A DNA stretch of 64,000 nucleotides, taken from contig OX328125.1 of the NCBI GenBank assembly GCA_946811695.1, positions 49,073,998 to 49,137,997 of the forward strand, written 5' to 3'. This DNA comes from Gonocerus acuteangulatus. Its lineage: Eukaryota; Arthropoda; Insecta; Hemiptera; Coreidae. A program made the position numbers and the translations under genes. Numbering within the stretch: the stretch's first letter is position 1; the number at the start of each line of letters is the position of its first letter. The notes beneath the pieces were generated by a model that did no database searches, was not told the DNA's origin, and saw only the letters and a program-made list of their open reading frames with translations. Shown here piece by piece: positions 53,021 through 63,165 of this stretch.

Positions 53021-54114
53021 ACAGACACATGATCCACCGCCTCCAGACTACACCCATGACCCAACAGAACTACAACAAGGAACTGTCAACCATATACGAC
53101 ATAGCACATAACAACGGTTACGGGCGAACAACCATCGACAAACTAATAACACAAAACAACACTAAAAAACTCACAGAAACGGACGAAGTCACGACAAGAC
53201 GCTGCACTTTCACATATACAGGACCGTTAACATACCAACTAACTAACTTGTTTCACAAAGAAGGACTTAAGACAGCACTAAAAACAGATAACAATTTACG
53301 GACTAACCTCACAAACGATATCGACAGACCTAACAAATACGACCTAAACGGAGTGTACAAACTAACATGCACTTGTGACCACACATACATCGGACAAACA
53401 GGACGAAAACTAAAGACACGATATACAGAACACATACGATCTTTTAAACAGAACAAACGTGACTCTAACTACGCCAACCATTTACACGAACACGCACACG
53501 ACCCTAGCAACATACAAAACAGCATGACACTCATACACAGACAACAAAAAGGACGTAGACTTGACATACTAGAAAACATGGAAATATACAAACAACGATA
53601 CTTTAACGGAAACATTATAAACGAACAGCTCAACACTAGCTCTGACACAATATTCAGACCACTCAAACTACTCAAACGAACAAACAAACGAAAAAGAACA
53701 GACACAACATCACTTCCAATAACTAAACGACAACGTAATTAACATAAAAACAGAAAAACTAAGAAAGTTAAACATAAAATCACATTTTCCAAGATCAACA
53801 TACAACGAACCACCTGCACAGAGTACAGACAAACAAACTACCTGGAAAACCCTTAGACGGCAATGACCCACGGAGCCAACAAATACTTTACCTGAACGAA
53901 CACCTGCACAGAGTACAGACAAACAACTTACCTGGACGACCCTTCACAGAAGTAAACAACTCACTCCACCCTGTATAAATACTCTGACACTACAAACACA
54001 GTTCAGTACTAACTTAACAGTGTCTTGATAATGACGTATTTACGTCGAAAGCGCTCGCCCACAGTACTCGCGCAGATGCCAGTGACGACGGTCTCCACCA
54101 ACAGGTATGACAAC
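53021..54114 (+). mobile_element. 5'-truncated Penelope-like element with 12-bp target duplication
   Basis: The insert is flanked by AATATCCGGAAC at 53009-53020 and 54115-54126, a sequence present once in Helitron copy 1. It carries the C-terminal part of a Penelope protein and a 3'UTR with a direct repeat (CACCTGCACAGAGTACAGAC at about 53812 and 53902). Reverse transcriptase itself is missing. Confidence 0.88.
53029..53742 (+). CDS. Penelope-like element C-terminus with GIY-YIG endonuclease (partial)
   Basis: 237 codons, open from the very insertion junction (the frame starts before this ATG), so it is the 3' part of a longer ORF. Residues 1-60 resemble the linker after the reverse transcriptase (RLQTTPMTQQNYNKEL, IAHNNGY). 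Residues 108-175 are a GIY-YIG nuclease: GVY at 108-110, YIG at 120-122, Arg 126 and 131, HIRSF, then NYANHLHEHAHD with the His-rich stretch, and LENMEIYK carrying the catalytic Glu. The tail is Lys/Arg-rich (KRTNKRKRT, TKRQRN). In Penelope elements this nuclease nicks the target for priming. The preserved frame suggests a recent insertion, but without reverse transcriptase this copy cannot move itself. Confidence 0.85.
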   Translation: MIHRLQTTPMTQQNYNKELSTIYDIAHNNGYGRTTIDKLITQNNTKKLTETDEVTTRRCTFTYTGPLTYQLTNLFHKEGLKTALKTDNNLRTNLTNDIDRPNKYDLNGVYKLTCTCDHTYIGQTGRKLKTRYTEHIRSFKQNKRDSNYANHLHEHAHDPSNIQNSMTLIHRQQKGRRLDILENMEIYKQRYFNGNIINEQLNTSSDTIFRPLKLLKRTNKRKRTDTTSLPITKRQRN

Positions 54115-54784
54115 AATATCCGGAACCCTTGCACAGCCTCCTCGCCTATAACCTTGGTAATACTCGTAAATATATTGGGTGTTACCATATGACTTCTTGG
54201 AAACATAAACTTTTAAATTTTAACGCCCAATGAATAAAATATGGTATGACGGGAACCGTGCTGTAATAAAGTGCACAGAATTGTATAGTAACGTAATTTT
54301 AATGAAACATTATTTAACGCAATAAAATAACTACTTATCTGCCGTGACGAAGCACGGGTATTCAGCTAGTTAATAAATATTGCTTGCTGAAATATATTAT
54401 GCTTATTTTCCTTTATGTTTTACAAGCCTAAAACTATTACTTACAATTACAAGTTATCTAAAGGTTAGTTAGAAACCAACTGATATAAGTGTAGTTGCTA
54501 TTCACCAATGATGTGGAACATCGCAAAAATAAAATAATAATAATAATATAAATATATTCGTCAAAAAAAGTTACTTTTAATAATGAATGAACTTTTGATT
54601 ACTACGTATATTTATATAATATGGTTTCTAACCTGAGATAAATTTTAAAAAAGAAAAAAGATAACCTGCAAGGAACGTGTATGCTAATCCGTAAGTACTA
54701 AAATCACTGTTTAAAATCACGATAGATACTTAAAAGTAACTGGATGTGGTCTTCGCAAAAATACCCCCCCTTTTTTTATTTTCT

Positions 54785-54870
54785 TTTTTTACAAAATTCA
54801 GGCGGGACTTGAACCTGCAACTCCCGCATGAGATTCCAAGGCGTTAGTCACTAAATCACGGGGAGACCCT
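54785..54870 (-). mobile_element. SINE head fragment (family A)
   Basis: Minus strand: GGGTCTCCCCGTGATTTAGT, GACTAACGCC and box B GGTTCAAGTCCCGCC. No tail. Confidence 0.6.
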
Positions 54871-55620
54871 TTACATGTAAACTACTCTTCGTTTCCCCGT
54901 TACAGCAACATAAATATTTAGTAGATATATGCCGTGGTGGCTATAGCGGTGGGCTTGGGGGGGCCTTAGCCCACCCGGAATGAAAATTCACATTATTTTT
55001 CGATTAAGTTAGAAAAATAAATGTTTAGGCAAATTACTATCATTAAGTTCTCATTAATTTACGTTCTTAGTTTATCAAATACTTCCTGATGGTTTTCTCT
55101 GTCCCTGATTATCAAAATTTGATTCTATAACCCCAGACACGCCCATACTAAATTAGCCCTCCCCCAAGAAATGTTTGTCTAGAGCCGCCTTTGGATATAT
55201 GTATCATACGAATTGCATAATATTTAATAGTACTCTTTGTTAACTTAATAATACTCTTTGTTAATAGTAAATGAACGTTAAAATTAAATATAATGTTACA
55301 TCCCTTACCTAAGCAAGAACAGGCTATAGTGTATAGATACTTGAATCGGCTATTCCATATTGCTGATAGTGTGTTCCCAGAGGATTGAACAGGAAAAGGG
55401 TTGGCCTTGCTGAGGAGTCCGCGCTATATTAGCCAATAGCAACCAGGTCGAGGGCAGCTTCCTCTGGTCTCAATTACCAGCTAGACATTTATTATGGAGT
55501 TTAAGCCCTTTGGACTTTTAGTACGTTCAAATAAATTGTATTAATAATTAGATAAGGTCCTTTACTCTTACTTATCGAAAAAGTAAGTAAAATATCTTCA
55601 TTAAAAATAGGTGTAAATAA

Positions 55621-57360
55621 AAGAATCCAACTCGCAGGAGCTGTGCAATTTTAGCGCGTTTCCGTCCTTTTCTCTTGATTCTTTTTGAAAGTTTAGAATT
55701 GAAACAGTTAATCTACTCGTATTTGTTGAAAAATGTAAAATTAAATCTGAAAGTGAAGCAAGATCATAGGCGCAAAAACAGAAAACTCAAAGTACCCTAA
55801 GTAGAAATTACATTTAAGCACTTATTTCTACGAATGAGATCACTTTACAAGAAATATATCGCCAAAAAATATATCTTTATATATATAAGAACCATATACG
55901 TAGAAAATTAAATAATGTTTCGAATGGATGCTTTACATTTACTACGATTTCCCAACCGGATAATATAGATAGATGGATAGATAAAATTCTGTATTTTGTT
56001 TAAAAAACAGATACAGGGGTCTGGTTAAAAAAAAAAAAATAATAATAAAACATTTCTCATTCGATCGTAATAAATATACATAATTTAAATCTTAATTATA
56101 ATAATATTCGTTTCTTTATTCTTTATATACATATATTTTTTTCCACACTTAAAGTTGACGACTGAAGTTTAAAGAGTTTTTCGCCTCTGTTGCAGAACTC
56201 ACTACTCAAAAAGCACAAATGATCTTATCATTAGAGCTTCGATGGTAAAGCGAATGAGCCTGAACATTGAGTCCTTATTCGAAGGTGAAAGAATCAATGT
56301 GAGGTTTTCTTCATCAGCTTCTGGGTGCATATTTTGAAAGTATGTAGGGCGGGCAGATCGGTAGATTGGGCATTCTAGGAGAAAATGGGCGAGTGTCTCG
56401 GGTTTCCGGAGGTTGCATATAGTGGATAATATATAAGAATGTATCCGCAAATCCCAAGAAATCTCTAGTATTTTTGTTTAAATTTTCCTCGACTACGGTT
56501 ATAGATATAACCTTTAAAATGGTTTGATTAGATTCCCCAAGTACTAGGCTATGTACATAGTGGGTATCTAATAAGTTAATAGCAGTCTACAAAAATCCGT
56601 CCACTGGAATGTGTTTTTTTAGGCGAAACTTCGGACGAAAAAATCGCAACATTTATTTTTTCTTGTTCATATGCTTGCAGGTACTCTTTTTAAAGGTTAT
56701 CTAACGCAGGAAAACGAATGATCCCATTTCTAAGCGAAATCTATAACCTTTAATAAGGGAAGTTGTTACAACTAATTCCGGTCTGGGTATTGAGTAAAGA
56801 TTGATACAGTTGAAACTTCTTCCAGACGTTGCCATTCATATAAACTAAGATATTCAAATTTGAATTGCGTTTCTTTGAAGTTAAGAAAGTATTAGGAAAA
56901 AAAATTGTTAACATGCATGAAACGTTTTGAAATGTTCGTATATTTTCTAAAATATCTCGAAAGCGGTTAGGAAATTGGGGTAAGTGGAAAGTGACCATTC
57001 GAGCGCTTACTAAAGTCTCTACAGAAAAGGATCCGAAGTAATTTTCGACGTGACAATGTCGATCGGAGAAATAAGTGTTTAAAACTTCGAAAGTTTTAGA
57101 TTCATTACTTAGAAGGTTTTTGTGTTTGATTTCCTACGTTTTTATTACTTGTTGTTTTTAGCAGGAATATTAATTTGCCAGTAAAACAAGATACGTAAAA
57201 TGAGAAACAATTTTTGGTTGATTGTCATAGATCTATACGAGCGGAAGTCGAAGAAACCGAGGAAGTTAGTGGCGCCTAAAATCTAACTTTTCTCCAAGAT
57301 TTAACTGGAGTAGGAGGAAACGCGCCAAGATGACGCAGTTCCTGCGAATCGGACTTTTTT
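55621..57360. mobile_element. Family Y, longest copy with both termini
   Basis: The left terminus AATCCAACTCGCAGGAGCTG and GCGCGTTTCC match, inverted, the right terminus GGAGGAAACGCGCC, GCAGTTCCTGCGAATCGGAC, giving terminal inverted repeats of about 48 bases. The body has TTAAGCACTTATTTCTACG. It encloses a LINE fragment. The same right-hand body (AAGTAATTTTCGACGTGACA, CAAGATTTAACTGGAG) recurs at 47.63-48.04 kb, and isolated termini at 20.88 and 59.5 kb. No transposase. Confidence 0.62.
56202..56470 (-). pseudogene. LINE ORF2 C-terminal zinc knuckle fragment
   Basis: Minus-strand frame with RIHSYILSTICNLRKPETLA then HFLLECPIYRSARPTYF, the C-x-x-x-x-x-ET-x-x-H-x-x-x-x-C end typical of R1/Jockey/I LINE proteins. 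No reverse transcriptase remains. Lies inside the family-Y element. Confidence 0.7.
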
Positions 57361-58164
57361 CTACTTGGAACAGATTTTCTTTTCGCTTATAAAACAATAT
57401 GTTGAAGGTCAATCCCTATACTAATTGAAATGAGAAATGACCAAAAAACATTCTCTCTGTTATAAATTTTTATTTCATCATCTCATTTTTATTCATTTTT
57501 TCCTGGGCTTAGCAGAGAGATCCGCTTTCCTGACATCCTACCACAGGAATGTTAAATGGGGCATCTCAGGTAACAGTCCGCCATGATTGGACTCTCCAGG
57601 TGTAATTGGACTTATGTAATATTCATTATAGTTCCCACGGATTGGCGCAAACCAACAAACAAAACTAAAACAAATACTAAAAAATCTCTTAATTCTTTTT
57701 GATCCGGTGTCCTTTAATGAGCTCGGCCTTGCTTGAAGGGATGCATTAGCCTCAGTTTTTTTTTATTCTTGAGTAGATGAAATTAAAGGCAGAGCAGGTT
57801 TCTCTGGGCGCGGTGATGGCGAATTTAAGAACTTGGAAGGCCACGGATAATGATAGCAGGTGATTTTATTTTACCAATAAGAACAGTATTTAACGTTTCA
57901 TGTTGAGTGGCTTTTTGTCGTTAATCGCTTGTCCTTCGCTACTTGAAACGTTTTTTTTTTAAAACGTGAAGATATATTTTCCTTTTTGTGAGTTTGAATG
58001 GTATAATAAATTTAATTAACTTTTATGTTTGTTATACTTGACATATTTATATAATAAGTCTTATATATAACTGTAACATAAAAAATGTCTTCTATTAAGG
58101 AACTTACATCATAAGGTCCTTAATTAAACTTCTTTAATTGTATTAATAAAGATGTAAATGATAA

Positions 58165-58322
58165 CTAGGACTCACCGTGGTCCTGTGGCCTTGGATTCCC
58201 GTCTGCAACAGTAAGAGTTTATTTATATAGCACCTTGGATTTGTTTAGGAAGGGTGGCAACCCATAGACAGCTCGGCCCTAATGGCCTAGATGGAGGAGT
58301 GCAATGTTAAAAAAAAAAGAAG
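58165..58322 (+). mobile_element. SINE superfamily copy (family A head, shared tail)
   Basis: ACTCACCGTGGTCCTGTGGC head, then GGGTGGCAACCCATAGACA, TCGGCCCTAATGGCC and a final A-run. Box B is missing. Confidence 0.65.
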
Positions 58323-58465
58323 GATTTTCCTACGCCCTTTCGAGATAATTAACAAAACATAAAAAAAGTCCAAAACTGGTTGTTTCTTAAAACATTTTTT
58401 TTATTATATATTCCTTCTACTCCAAAACGTAATATAAATGTATGTACATATCAGTTTAGATGAAT

Positions 58466-58690
58466 TGAGGGCGAGGTTAGCTCAGTGGTATACCACTCGA
58501 CTCACGTTCTGGAGTACCTTAGCTCGAATAGAAAAGTTTTATCTTGTACTGTCGTCGTTCGAGGATCGGGGAGTCCCAGACCGCCCCTAGGCCTACCCAC
58601 CCTTCAATAGGTTCCTGCAAAGTGGAAAATCTGGTAGGCCCAATCACAGTGCTGATCAAATTATCTCCCTAGTATGAGATGAAGAATCAT
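58466..58690 (+). mobile_element. tRNA-derived SINE (family D)
   Basis: GCGAGGTTAGCTCAGTGGTA is a good polymerase III box A; TAGCTCGAATAG is a degenerate box B; body GTAGGCCCAATCACAGTGCT and ATCTCCCTAG parallel the copy at 14.2 kb. Confidence 0.72.
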
Positions 58691-58764
58691 GTTCTCGAGA
58701 CAGATTTTTCTTCTTTTTTTTGGCTTGATTCAAATTAATCCGTAATTTTAATTTTTATTTGTTT

Positions 58765-58945
58765 AAGGGCGTATCATCAATTAGGCTATTAACGCCAGAT
58801 TATCTACAAATTTTCACACTTTTATAATGCCAACGGCACATGGTCGGTCACCCATTCAGGTACAAGCCAAGCCCGACGTTGCTTAATTTCGTTGATCAAC
58901 GCGAACCGCATTCGACGTGGCTATGACCGTTGGCTCCGTCATTTT
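58765..58945 (-). mobile_element. 5S rRNA-derived SINE, second copy
   Basis: On the minus strand: GCCAACGGTCATAGCCACGT, CAACGAAATTAAGCAACGTC, GAATGGGTGACCGACCATGT, GTTGGC, then a tail with TGGCGTTAATAGCC and GATACGCCCTTAAA. It is 5S-headed and has the same tail hairpin as the copy at 48.7 kb. Confidence 0.85.
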
Positions 58946-59963
58946 CATTTACTCAAAACTAAAATTGTAACTTTTCCTACTTTCCTCGAAAACCGTTAGA
59001 GATATCACCTCGGACGTGTTTCCATTGGATTTGGAAAGCGCTTATAAAAAGTGTACCTGAAATCCTGATACGTGAAACCTTAACACTAGATATACCAAGC
59101 CTGGTACTGGTATAAATGTCAATAACAAAAAATACATTTGTTACTAATATATATATAAAGTAACATTTAGTTAATGCAAGTTACTCATTTCGAGTTTGCT
59201 TTTATAGCTGTACATAACATCATTTCGGAAAGCAAATGTTATATGTAGAAGAAATTTTGAACTGAAATTGCACGACCAGTCAAAATGACTGCTCTGGTAA
59301 ATCTAGTGTTAAGTACTGTAGTTTTCCTTTCGATAGAAATAACGGTGTACTGATGGGCGGATTCTACTGCTCTAAGATCTTTCGACTTAGACAAAATATC
59401 TTTGTGACTTCCGATTATGAAACGTTGATATTTCCCATTATCACTAGATTCCTTAATCGGGTTGATGTAATAAGCGAGGCTTCCTCCCTCTTGCTGTGAA
59501 ACACGCTAAAATGAAGCCAGGGCTGCCATTGGCCTTTCATGCTGATGTAGTCAAAAAAGCAATTTATAATAAACTGTCCTCATACACCACTGTAACTATT
59601 GGATTATCTGCGGGAAGCTAGATTTGAGGTTTTCATCGGTTTTAAATAGCAATAAGAAGACGCGGAAGTCATCAAATTTTACGTCCAGTGACGTATTGCA
59701 ATTCCATTACCTTATACAACAAGCATATAATGTCGCAGCCGGGGCGATGACTTTCTCCAAAACAATTATTTTTCGTTAGGCAGACATTGTAACATAATAT
59801 ATACATACAATATATTATAGTAATCAACAATTCAGTCGAGATTTACAATAATTAAATAATTACGTTGTACAAAACCGGAATGTTTATTACCAGGAAATCT
59901 GAGAGGATAAAGGAAGGTAAACTAAATTACAGAAGTTAAACTTGTTGCAATAATTTTGTAACA

Positions 59964-60173
59964 GTGAAATATGAGTTTATAACAGGTGTTTGGCGAGAGT
60001 TATATCTGAATATGCAGCTTTATAGGATGAAGATGGTCAACTCCCCCACCTGTAGATGGTGTGGAGCCGAAGAAAAGACGTCGATAAGCACCATCCGTGG
60101 TTGCGAACGGCTGGATCATATTCACTTCAAGTACTTCCGAGACACTAGGAACATTAACCTTCAGCCTAATTGA
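59964..60173 (+). pseudogene. LINE ORF2 C-terminal zinc knuckle fragment
   Basis: MNMQLYRMKM-style frame: ELYLNMQLYRMKMVNSP, CRWCGAEEKTSISTI and CERLDH match the C-x-x-C-x-x-x-x-ET-x-x-H-x-x-x-x-C end of R1/Loa LINE proteins; the His is replaced by Ser/Thr here, so it is decayed. Not related closely to the intact LINE at 4.8 kb. Confidence 0.68.
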
Positions 60174-60189
60174 ACTAATTATAATGAGA

Positions 60190-60430
60190 CTTCTTGATTT
60201 TTGGATGTCCATAAACACGATACACGATAGAATTTTTGTTTTTTCGCCGCGAAACTAGGTAAAGAGTATTCTCCTAGCAAACGATTGAACGAAATCGTTG
60301 ACCAGCAAAATCTGGAGGGAGGATTTAGTCCGGACACAAAGTAGTTATTTGCCCATACCGACCGTAATTTTTGTTGTTTTGCAATGAAACTCGGTATTCG
60401 TTGTGGTCATATAAAGAGAAAAATGTGTTG
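60190..60430. mobile_element. DNA-transposon family X, copy 4, left part
   Basis: AACACGATACACGATAGAAT, TAGCAAACGATTGAACGA and GAAACTCGGTATTCGTTGTG match copies 26.2 and 45.5 kb. The copy stops at 60430 where the palindrome starts and resumes at 62849. Confidence 0.75.
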
Positions 60431-60899
60431 TGGTCTAAGATCCCGATACACCCCGACCTTCATCGAGCTGATTAATGGATGAAAATTATTTTATATCAAA
60501 TTAATTATGACAATAAAGATACTGCAAATGGGTTGCCTAAAAAAATTCAGTCCAGAATATGATTAATTTCCATTTTTTTTTTTTTCAAAATTGCATGGGA
60601 TTGATTAATAGACAAATTCCATGCCAATCGAAAGTATAAAGCCTATAGAATATGCAAACGATAGGTTGCCTATTTTTTTCCTGTCACAACCATGGGTTGT
60701 CGGGTGTAAACAGGTAACTCAAATGAGTAACTTGCATCGGTCTGATTAATGAATTAAAGTTAGGTTAAAATAAAGGTAATTTCATTACGAACACGGTGGT
60801 ATAGGGTTGTCTGCGAAAAATCAGTCCTGAATTCCGGTTGTCGAGCTTTAAAGAGTGAAATATTGCTGCGAGGGAATACGTGCGACAGCGAGGTAATAG

Positions 60900-60902
<3 letters not shown>

Positions 60903-60952
<50 letters not shown>
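60903..60952. repeat. (TA)n on the left of the mariner-like element
   Basis: Pure TA, about 50 bases; its counterpart on the right (62295-62368) is about 74 bases. Confidence 0.9.
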
Positions 60953-60954
<2 letters not shown>

Positions 60955-60958
<4 letters not shown>

Positions 60959-62290
60959 GTCCCGCATTGAGGTGTCATAACTTTAGGGGTTTATTCTGCA
61001 CTTCATTTGTAGTTCATTGGCACAAAAATGAGCGTTCTATCTGAAAATGTAGTAGAGCTACACAAGCGTTTGTATATTTTAAAAACTACTGTTTTTTTGT
61101 TGTTTTTTTTTAAAGAAAAACTGTGTTTTCGGGATTTTCGATCAATGTATCGTAAATAACGACGACATTTTTAGAATCTACATTAAATTTCCAATAAGAA
61201 ACACCCGTTATTGAAATATTACCATGTAAATTAAGAGCTATATTAAAAGCCATATAGATGAGAATGTTTAATATTAGTGTTTTATTAAATTATTCAATAT
61301 TATATATTTCCATGTATTAGGAACATTGAAGAGCAGAGTGTACTCAGAGCCTGTGACGAGGAAAGAGGTTTGTAGTTCATTGGCACAAAAATGAGCGTTC
61401 TATCTGAAAATGTAGTAGAGCTACACAAGCGTTTGTGTATTTTCTAACTTAATCCACGGCATTACAGAGGACGTCTTGTCTTTGAGTTCTCATGAGCTGG
61501 CACTGCTCCTAGATCCTGTTGATGAGTTCCTCCTTCGTCGTCACGGGCTCTGAGTACACTCTGCTCTTCAATGTTCCTAATACATGGAAATCTAGAGGAT
61601 TCAGATCAGGAGGCAAACTAACTTGTCCATAGTGGCCGATTCCATTATGAGCTGGGCAACCAACCATTTGAATCCAGAGTAAGTTAATATTTGGTAGATG
61701 GGCTTGTGTAATAAACGTTATGTAGTGTGGGAAGGATGGGAAATCACCATCATCGTGTGAATTTAAAGAAGTTGTTCAGAATGGCTCCTTCATGCTAAAG
61801 CACATTTATAGGTTTTGTCTTAGAAATCAGAAAAATATTGTTTGAAATTGAACTTTTTTTAAACTACGAGGTACCATTTTGAAGCTTATTAAATAATGCA
61901 ACTTTTGAAGCGGATGCAAACCTCTAAGTCTAATAATAGCCGATTAAGAACATATTGAATAATTTAATAAAACACTAATATTAAACATTCTCATCTATAT
62001 GGCTTTTAATATAGCTCTTAATTTACATGGTAATATTTCAATAACGGGTGTTTCTTATTGGAAATTTAATGTAGATTCTAAAAATGTCGTCGTTATTTAC
62101 GATACATTGATCGAAAATCCCGAAAACACAGTTTTTCTTAAAAAAAAAAAAAAAACACAGTAGTTTTTAAAATACACAAACGCTTGTGTAGCTCTACTAC
62201 ATTTTCAGATAGAACGCTCATTTTTGTGCCAATGAACTACAAATGAAGTGCAGAATAAACCCCTAAAGTTATGACACCTCAATGCGGGAC

Positions 62291-62294
<4 letters not shown>
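60955..62294. mobile_element. mariner-like foldback inside the palindrome
   Basis: The ends GGGTGTCCCGCATTGAGGTG are inverted and flanked by TA, within (TA)n tracts. Inverted arms 60955-61300 and 61952-62294, about 345 bases each. The central spacer holds transposase remnants plus a further inverted pair (CCATGTATTAGGAACATTGA, 61310 and, inverted, 61588) and a direct copy of arm sequence (61370-61443). Confidence 0.85.
61450..61735 (-). pseudogene. mariner/Tc1-superfamily transposase remnant
   Basis: Minus strand near 61620-61515: PPDLNPLDFHVLGTLKSRVY then SEPVTTKEELINRI, the C-terminal signature SPDLNPLDF with its catalytic acidic residue as Asp. An in-frame stop follows, and little is left of the upstream catalytic region. 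It probably belongs to the element whose ends flank it. Confidence 0.7.
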
Positions 62295-62371
<77 letters not shown>

Positions 62372-62848
62372 CTATTACCTCGCTGTCGCACGTATTCCCT
62401 CGCAGCAATATTTCACTCTTTAAAGCTCGACAACCGGAATTCAGGACTGATTTTTCGCAGACAACCCTATACCACCGTGTTCGTAATGAAATTATCTTTA
62501 TTTTAACCTAACTTTAATTCATTAATCAGACCGATGCAAGTTACTCATTTCGAGTTACTTGTTTACACCCGACAACCCATGGTTGTGACAGGAAAAAAGT
62601 AGGCAACCTATCGTTTGCATATTCTATAGGCTTCATACTTTCGATTGGCATGGATTTTGTCTATTAATCAATCCAATGCAATTTTGAAAAAAAAAAAAAA
62701 AAAAAATTGTAAATGAATCATATTCTGGACTGAATTTTTTTAGACAACCCATTTGCAGTATCTTTATTGTCATAATTAATTTGAATAAAATAATTTTCAT
62801 CCATTAATCAGCTCGATGAAGGTCGGGGTGTATCGGGATCTTAGACCA

Positions 62849-63015
62849 TTGTAATAATGAACTAAATCAGTTCGTTACTCCAGACGTGAATTACTAATTT
62901 GCTCATACCGGTCGTAATTTTAGTTGTATTTGAACGAAACGCTGTCTACGTAGTGGGTATCTAATAAGAAAGCAGTGTTGTAAAAATGAACCAAATCAGT
63001 CTATCGGAAGGGGCG
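62849..63015. mobile_element. DNA-transposon family X, copy 4, right part
   Basis: GAACTAAATCAGTTCGTTAC, CATACCGGTCGTAATTTTAG and AACCAAATCAGTCTATCGG continue the copy broken at 60430. Confidence 0.75.
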
Positions 63016-63059
63016 ATTTTACTTTCGACTATATTTTTTTTTCTTAAGTTGTGGCATAA

Positions 63060-63165
63060 ATATGCTTTAGCGATGAAAACTGAAAAAAAACCGTTACAAA
63101 AAGTGTCCACTACATACATGAGCGGTAGCCATGTACGAAAAGAAGACTGTTTGTTTACGGCACAT
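63060..63165. repeat. Fragment of the 19.7-kb repeat (minisatellite and flank)
   Basis: GCATAAATATGCTTTAGCG, CCGTTACAAAAAGTGTCC and AGCCATGTACGAAAAGAAGA match 19711-19920 in order, with single-unit length. Confidence 0.65.

Larger units (their letters stand above)
52114..54369 (+). mobile_element. Non-autonomous Helitron, copy 2, interrupted by a Penelope-like element
   Basis: Candidate start TCTTCTACTATATATTTGTC after A at 52113; end hairpin CCGTG-ACGAAG-CACGG and CTAG at 54366-54369 followed by T. Without the insert it is about 1.16 kb and nearly identical to copy 1. The start shown is the first TC after A; TC at 52117 is an alternative. Confidence 0.82.
60431..62848. repeat. 2.4-kb palindromic (foldback) insertion
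   Basis: TGGTCTAAGATCCCGATACA at the left is met by its inverse at the right. Arms 60431 to about 60900 and 62370-62848 are nearly identical inverted copies; TTG precedes the left end (60428-60430) and follows the right end (62849-62851), a probable 3-bp target duplication. It splits the family-X copy. Confidence 0.88.
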
